Below are positions 58,096 to 64,000 of a stretch of 64,000 nt of DNA, piece by piece. Position numbers and translations under genes: made by a program. The notes beneath the pieces are model-generated. The model was not told the DNA's origin, did not search any database, and was given only the letters and a program-made list of their open reading frames with translations. This stretch comes from an uncultured Eubacteriales bacterium (lineage in GTDB: Bacteria; Bacillota; Clostridia; Oscillospirales; UBA644), in contig CAKSBH010000002.1 of assembly GCA_934438175.1 (NCBI GenBank), positions 124,001-188,000 on the forward strand, in the 5' to 3' direction. Position 1 is the first letter of the stretch. The number at the start of each line of letters is the position of its first letter.

Positions 58096-58722
58096 TTATC
58101 TTTTCTCCGTGTTACACGAATGAAAATTCGAAGAGGATGTCTGGGAAAGGCGCTGGGTCGCGCCCTGAATCTGGTCCGACAGCGCCGTGTGAAGAAAACG
58201 AACCAATTCTTCCGGCGAACGGTCGATTTCTCCCCGCAGCCAGCTTTCCGTCAGGGCTCCGACCGCGAGCACGCAGAACCTTGTGGCAATCCGCAAATCT
58301 TCCCGGCTTCCGGCAAGCGGACCGATTTCCGCACAGATCTGCCGGATGGTGTTGGAAACCATGTTGTAGATGTCTTCTTCAAAAAAATGACGGAGACGTC
58401 CGCGCTCCACCGAAATCAGCGCCATGTAGCAGAATTCCCGGTTTTCGTCCAGATACCGGAACAGCTGAAGAAGCCCGTCCTTACGGACAAGCCCGGTCTG
58501 TGCGTCGTACAGAAGCGGAAGCGCTTCCTGCTCAAACGTCCAGCGCAGCAGGGCATAGATATCGTCAAAGTGATAATAGAAGTTCTGACGGCGGATTCCG
58601 CAACGGTCGGTGATGTCCCGGATTGCGATCCGGTCCAGCGGCTTTTGCTGCATCAGCGCCTTCAGCGCGCACGACATCTTTTTTTTGGTCTGTTCCGAAG
58701 AAGAATAAGTCTGTTTCTGCAC
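58096..58722 (-). CDS. TetR-family transcriptional regulator
   Basis: A 208-residue regulator. N-terminal HTH (ALKALMQQKPLDRIAIRDITDRCGIRRQNFYYHFDDIYALLRW in part) and an all-helical ligand domain (C-terminal type seen in DhaS-like proteins). GTG start at 58722 with GAAGGAGGAAAG; the longer frame to 58812 would have no ribosome site. First in a two-gene operon with the HdeD-like gene. Confidence 0.88.
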   Translation of the reverse strand: MQKQTYSSSEQTKKKMSCALKALMQQKPLDRIAIRDITDRCGIRRQNFYYHFDDIYALLRWTFEQEALPLLYDAQTGLVRKDGLLQLFRYLDENREFCYMALISVERGRLRHFFEEDIYNMVSNTIRQICAEIGPLAGSREDLRIATRFCVLAVGALTESWLRGEIDRSPEELVRFLHTALSDQIQGATQRLSQTSSSNFHSCNTEKR

Positions 58723-58773
58723 GGAATCTTTCCTCCTTCGCGACAAAGCCCTGTTTTCTCGTCTTTTTCTGTT

Positions 58774-58787
58774 TTCAGTATAGCACA
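58774..58787 (-). promoter_or_regulatory. extended -10 promoter of the TetR-HdeD operon
   Basis: Minus-strand TGTGCTATACTGAA, the same 14 bases as upstream of the LysR gene at 8748 and the ABC-F gene at 41216. Confidence 0.55.
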
Positions 58788-58847
58788 TTTTTTCAGACTT
58801 ATCACGGGTCAAATCAAATAAAATGTCATATTTTATGGGGATTTTTC

Positions 58848-60425
58848 TTATTTTCCGCTTGCACCGTAGTTGGACAGCACGCGGGCGGAGGGGTCATTTA
58901 CGTCGCAGCCGCGCCAGGTGCGGTTCGGCATCCAGAAGTCCGGAATCATCTGCGACTGCCCGGGATAGTATTTTTCAAAGATCTCACGGTACAGCAGAGA
59001 TTCTTTGGTGAAGGGAACTGCGTGCGCGTATTCACGGCGGCGTGTTTCGAATTCCGCATCGGTGTAGCGGCTTTCGGCGTATTCCTTGAGATCGTCCACC
59101 ATGGAATGACCGACGGCGTCGGAGAATGCCGCTTTTTCCCGGTACAGGATTTCGTGCGGCAGATAGTCGCCCTCAAAAGCGTGACGAAGCAGATATTTTC
59201 CGATTCCGTAGGTGTTTTGCTTTTTCTTCGGATCGACCGAAAGAACGTATTGTACGAAATCCAGATCGCCGAACGGAACCCGTGCCTCCAGGGATTGAGA
59301 GGAGATGCACCGGTCGGCACGCAGGACATCGTATTCATGCAGTTCCCGGATCCTTTTTTCGGATTCCTTTTGGAATTCCTCGGCGGACGGGGCAAAATCG
59401 GTGTATTTATAGCCGAACAGTTCGTCCGAGATTTCGCCGGTGAGCAGCACGCGGATGTCGGTATGGCGGTGAATCCAGCGGCAGAGCAGATACATTCCCA
59501 TGGATGCGCGCACGGTTGTGATGTCAAACGTGCCCAGCTGCCGGATGACCTCTTCCAGAGAGTCCAGAACTTCCTGCCGGGTCATGGTCACCTCGGTGTG
59601 ATCGCTGCCGATGTAATCCGCCACCTGACGGGCATATTTCAGGTCAATGGCATCGGTGTCCATGCCGATGGCAAAGGTCCGCAGGGGCTTTTGCTCTTTT
59701 TTTGCGGCAATGGCACAGACCAGGGAAGAATCCAGCCCCCCGGACAGGAGGAATCCGACCTTGGCATCGGAAACAAGGCGTTTCTCCACGCCCGCCGTCA
59801 GTTTTTCACGGATGTTCCGGCATACGGTTTCCACGCTGTCTTCGCACACGTTCTGCACGTTTGTGATATCGCGGTAGCAGACGAATTTTCCGTCCTTCCA
59901 GTAATGTCCGGGCGGGAACGGGAGAATGGTTCCGCAGAGTCCGACCAGGTTTTTGGGTTCACTGGCAAAAACGATCACGCCGCGGCGGTCATAGCCGTAG
60001 TACAGCGGACGGATGCCGATGGGGTCCCGCGCGGCAAGGTATCTGCCGGTTGCTCCGTCGTACAGGATCATCGCGAATTCCGCGTCCAGCATGCCGAACA
60101 TGTTTTCGCCGTATTTGCGGTACAGCGGCAAAAGGATCTCACAGTCCGAGCCGCTGCGGAACGTGTACTCCGTCTGCAGTTCCTGTTTCAGTTTTTCATA
60201 ACCGTAGATTTCTCCGTTGCAGACCGCAAAGCTTCCGTCCAGCTCAAACGGCTGCATTCCGGCGTCGGTCAAGCCCATGATTGCCAGGCGGTGAAAGCCC
60301 AGAAGTCCTTTGCCGGTATCGAGAATCCGGCTTTTGTCCGGTCCCCGCGAGACGGTGGCGGCAAAGCCCTCTTCAAAGGATGCGAGGTCGGCGCCGGCGC
60401 CGCAGTAGCCCATAATGGAACACAT
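58848..60425 (-). CDS. asnB: asparagine synthase (glutamine-hydrolysing)
   Basis: Transfers glutamine amide nitrogen to aspartate using ATP, 525 residues. Nucleophile Cys2 (MCSIMG), N-terminal Ntn-hydrolase domain with GFHRLAI and FAVCNGEIYG, then the synthetase domain with PP-loop LLSGGLDSSL. AsnB-type of about 520 residues. It is third in the minus-strand nitrogen operon behind glutamine synthetase III and a 54-residue protein. Confidence 0.95.
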   Translation of the reverse strand: MCSIMGYCGAGADLASFEEGFAATVSRGPDKSRILDTGKGLLGFHRLAIMGLTDAGMQPFELDGSFAVCNGEIYGYEKLKQELQTEYTFRSGSDCEILLPLYRKYGENMFGMLDAEFAMILYDGATGRYLAARDPIGIRPLYYGYDRRGVIVFASEPKNLVGLCGTILPFPPGHYWKDGKFVCYRDITNVQNVCEDSVETVCRNIREKLTAGVEKRLVSDAKVGFLLSGGLDSSLVCAIAAKKEQKPLRTFAIGMDTDAIDLKYARQVADYIGSDHTEVTMTRQEVLDSLEEVIRQLGTFDITTVRASMGMYLLCRWIHRHTDIRVLLTGEISDELFGYKYTDFAPSAEEFQKESEKRIRELHEYDVLRADRCISSQSLEARVPFGDLDFVQYVLSVDPKKKQNTYGIGKYLLRHAFEGDYLPHEILYREKAAFSDAVGHSMVDDLKEYAESRYTDAEFETRRREYAHAVPFTKESLLYREIFEKYYPGQSQMIPDFWMPNRTWRGCDVNDPSARVLSNYGASGK

Positions 60426-60449
60426 GGCGTTTTGTTTCCTTTCCGTGTT

Positions 60450-60614
60450 TTAATCCCATGCGGAGGTATCGGCTCCGTACGGGGAGGGATATTCCGACGT
60501 GTTTTCGATCCGGAGCGGCTGGGACGGGTCGGTGACCATACGCATGGGATGGCGGGGCACATCGTAGTGAAACGGATATGTGGTGCGGGTGGTTTGCTCG
60601 GTTTTTGTTTTCAT
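60450..60614 (-). CDS. 54-aa protein between glnN and asnB, unknown
   Basis: Starts at ATG 60614 with AAAAGGAGATTCCGTT (excellent site) and ends 24 bp before asnB; gap to glnN stop 18 bp. Composition is rich in Thr/Pro/His/Tyr/Arg (begins MKTKTEQTTRTTYPF, ends YGADTSAWD), with no Cys, no helix-forming stretch and no membrane segment, so probably intrinsically disordered. The promoter and coupled position imply function in glutamine/asparagine synthesis, perhaps as a small regulator. No family recognised. Confidence 0.6.
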   Translation of the reverse strand: MKTKTEQTTRTTYPFHYDVPRHPMRMVTDPSQPLRIENTSEYPSPYGADTSAWD

Positions 60615-60632
60615 AACGGAATCTCCTTTTTT

Positions 60633-62729
<2,097 letters not shown>

Positions 62730-62847
62730 ACCGAAATCCTCCTTACAAAATAAAAAAGGCAATGCGTCCTGCGGGACGTCATTGCCTCGGTTTTCATAAA
62801 AAAAGGCGTCTGAGAGCCAAAACTCAAAGACGCCATTGCCTTTATGA
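62730..62847 (-). promoter_or_regulatory. glnN leader RNA with two tandem terminators and a third pairing
   Basis: Minus-strand leader of about 117 nt. T1: GGCGTCT / AGACGCC (62828-62834 with 62805-62811) then seven T (62804-62798). T2: GGCAATGACGTCC / GGACGCATTGCC (62786-62774 with 62769-62758) then six T. The first arm (62842-62829, AAGGCAATGGCGTC) can instead pair with the last arm (GACGCATTGCCTT, 62769-62757), excluding both hairpins. Folding by eye. Confidence 0.5.
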
Positions 62848-62852
62848 GTGCT

Positions 62853-62881
62853 ATTATACAGGATGGAAACGGATTTGTCAA
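62853..62881 (-). promoter_or_regulatory. sigma-A promoter of the glnN operon
   Basis: Minus-strand perfect TTGACA, 17-nt spacer, perfect TATAAT. Confidence 0.85.
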
Positions 62882-62935
62882 GGGCTCTTCCGCAATTTTT
62901 TTGTTGCAAAAAAAGGATTTCCTTTTTCTTTTTTC

Positions 62936-62965
62936 TTGACAAGCGCGGGGAGATTGTGTTATAAT
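62936..62965 (+). promoter_or_regulatory. sigma-A promoter of the amidotransferase gene
   Basis: Perfect TTGACA, 18-nt spacer, perfect TATAAT. Confidence 0.8.
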
Positions 62966-62981
62966 GCTTGCCATAATGAGC

Positions 62982-63032
62982 AAAGACGTTCATTCCGACG
63001 GGTTTTTTCCTGTTTGAATGGGCGTCTTTTTC
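62982..63032 (+). terminator. terminator inside the amidotransferase leader (attenuator candidate)
   Basis: AAAGACG...CATTC (62982-62995) pairs with GAATG...CGTCTTT (63016-63029), followed by T. It lies between the promoter and the gene, so readthrough must be regulated or partial. Confidence 0.6.
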
Positions 63033-63061
63033 TATTCTCGGAAAAGGACGGAAAGCAGACG

Positions 63062-64000
63062 ATGAAATGGGAAGGCGAAATTCGTATCCCCTCCGGATGT
63101 GCGGTTGCGGCGGTGATCTCCCGGGACGGACGGCGGATGACGGGGGAGACGGTGATGCGGGGAATGTTGCCCATGCACGACCGCTCCAATGGATTGGGCG
63201 GCGGCTTTGCGGCATACGGAATCTATCCGGAGTATCGGGATTTTTATGCGCTGCATCTCTTTTTTACCGACCGGGAAGCGCGGCATACCTGTGAAGAACT
63301 TCTGAAAGACCGGTTTGAAATTGTGAAGGATGAGCGGATTCCAATCTGCCGTATTCCGGAAATTACGGACGTTCCGTTGATCCGCCGGTATTTTGTGGCG
63401 CCGCTGGCCTCCGTGCTGATGCGGCTTCAGTTGGACGAGAAGGAATATGTGGTGCGGACGGTGACGGAGATTAACACGAAGATCCGGGGGGCGTATGTGT
63501 TTTCCAGCGGGAAGAATATGGGAACCTTCAAGGCGGTGGGCTTTCCGGAGGATGTGGGAAGGTTTTACCGGCTGGAGGAATATGCGGGATATCTCTGGAC
63601 GGCGCACGGGCGGTATCCCACCAATACGCCGGGCTGGTGGGGCGGAGCCCATCCGTTTTCGTTGCTGGACACCTCGGTGGTTCACAACGGTGAGATTTCT
63701 TCTTACGACGCCAACCGCCGCTGTATGGAGATGTTCGGCTATTCCTGTACGCTGCAGACCGACACGGAGGTTATTGCTTATATTGCCGATTACCTTCTGC
63801 GCCGGCAGGGGTTGACGCTTCGGGAGATGGCATCGGTCATTGCAGCGCCGTTCTGGAGTACCATCCGCACCCGTCCTCCGAAGGAGGCGGAGGAACTGTG
63901 CTATCTGCGGCAGATGTTTCCCGGTCTTCTGATTACCGGTCCGTTTTCGGTCATCTTCGGATTTACCGGCGGGCTGATGGCACTGAACGACCGGCTGAAG
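63062..64000 (+). CDS. class II glutamine amidotransferase, glutamate synthase type (3' end outside window)
   Basis: Amidotransferase domain of a glutamate synthase-like enzyme, 313 residues visible and open to the window edge. Class II marks: a Cys near the N-terminus (Cys13 in PSGCAVAAV; the family is processed or uses this Cys as nucleophile), glutamine-binding HGRYPTNT, AHPFSLLDTSVVHNGEIS (N-G-E) and TDTEVIAYI. The archaeal/clostridial form, where this domain is a separate gene next to the FMN/Fe-S synthase subunit, fits well. It diverges from glnN, so GS and GOGAT functions are paired at one locus. Confidence 0.88.
   Translation, partial: MKWEGEIRIPSGCAVAAVISRDGRRMTGETVMRGMLPMHDRSNGLGGGFAAYGIYPEYRDFYALHLFFTDREARHTCEELLKDRFEIVKDERIPICRIPEITDVPLIRRYFVAPLASVLMRLQLDEKEYVVRTVTEINTKIRGAYVFSSGKNMGTFKAVGFPEDVGRFYRLEEYAGYLWTAHGRYPTNTPGWWGGAHPFSLLDTSVVHNGEISSYDANRRCMEMFGYSCTLQTDTEVIAYIADYLLRRQGLTLREMASVIAAPFWSTIRTRPPKEAEELCYLRQMFPGLLITGPFSVIFGFTGGLMALNDRLK

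Overview
The window comes from a chromosome of an anaerobic, spore-forming, low-to-mid GC Firmicute (class Clostridia, probably an uncultured gut-type Oscillospirales/Christensenellales-like lineage). The evidence is Spo0A, SpoIIID and YpeB, a DnaD/DnaI primosome pair, type III glutamine synthetase, a FeoA-FeoA-FeoB iron operon with its Cys-rich microprotein, many short lipoproteins, and sigma-A promoters of the TTGACA-17-TATAAT type. I see no tRNA, rRNA, insertion sequence, prophage or CRISPR array. Gene order looks like ordinary chromosome, with accessory polysaccharide and cell-surface genes interspersed.

Layout. 1-2.8 kb: three-gene sugar operon (PfkB kinase, mannitol-dehydrogenase-like oxidoreductase, NagB-like isomerase). 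2.8-6.5 kb: dnaI/dnaD on the minus strand, diverging from the germination gene ypeB. 6.5-9.7 kb: Ig-like lipoprotein and a LysR regulator. 9.8-13.5 kb: DtxR-type metal regulator diverging from feoA-feoA-feoB-microprotein, with two different families of palindromic operators between them. 13.5-18.5 kb: minus-strand glycan genes (GH20-like hexosaminidase, degenerate HAD protein, hexapeptide acetyltransferase, DUF4091 protein). 18.8-22.2 kb: a large repeat-containing, membrane-anchored surface protein. 22.5-34 kb: lipoproteins, a CvpA-like membrane protein, rsmG, spoIIID, a cadherin-like/GH99-like lipoprotein, flavin reductase, small unknowns, greA and an M18 aminopeptidase. 34-45.7 kb: htpG, a DUF4430 lipoprotein with a structured leader, the pseudouridine pathway psuK-psuG, an XRE regulator divergent to a candidate small RNA, spo0A, an ABC-F protein, a MalK/MsmK-type ATPase, a short sigma factor and a zinc-ribbon protein. 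45.7-57.5 kb: glycerate kinase, the FemX-like/RluB/Gfo-Idh/TM-peptide operon, hpf, a HAD phosphatase plus patatin pair, a SemiSWEET-like gene divergent to a LysR gene, and the rsmD-coaD-coiled-coil-lipoprotein operon. 57.5-64 kb: TetR/HdeD pair, then a nitrogen-assimilation locus: glutamine synthetase III, a 54-residue microprotein and asparagine synthetase on the minus strand, diverging from a glutamate-synthase-type amidotransferase that runs off the right edge.

The most interesting signals lie outside known genes. They are the glutamine synthetase leader, with two tandem intrinsic terminators and a mutually exclusive third pairing; the matching terminator in the divergent amidotransferase leader; the uncharacterised microprotein between glnN and asnB; the two operator families at the feo locus, one sitting inside the promoter spacer; a compact three-way-junction-like leader starting at the predicted transcription start of the DUF4430 lipoprotein gene; and a promoter-terminator unit of about 115 nt facing an XRE regulator. 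All gene calls rest on reading the sequence and recalled family knowledge; no search or folding program was run.
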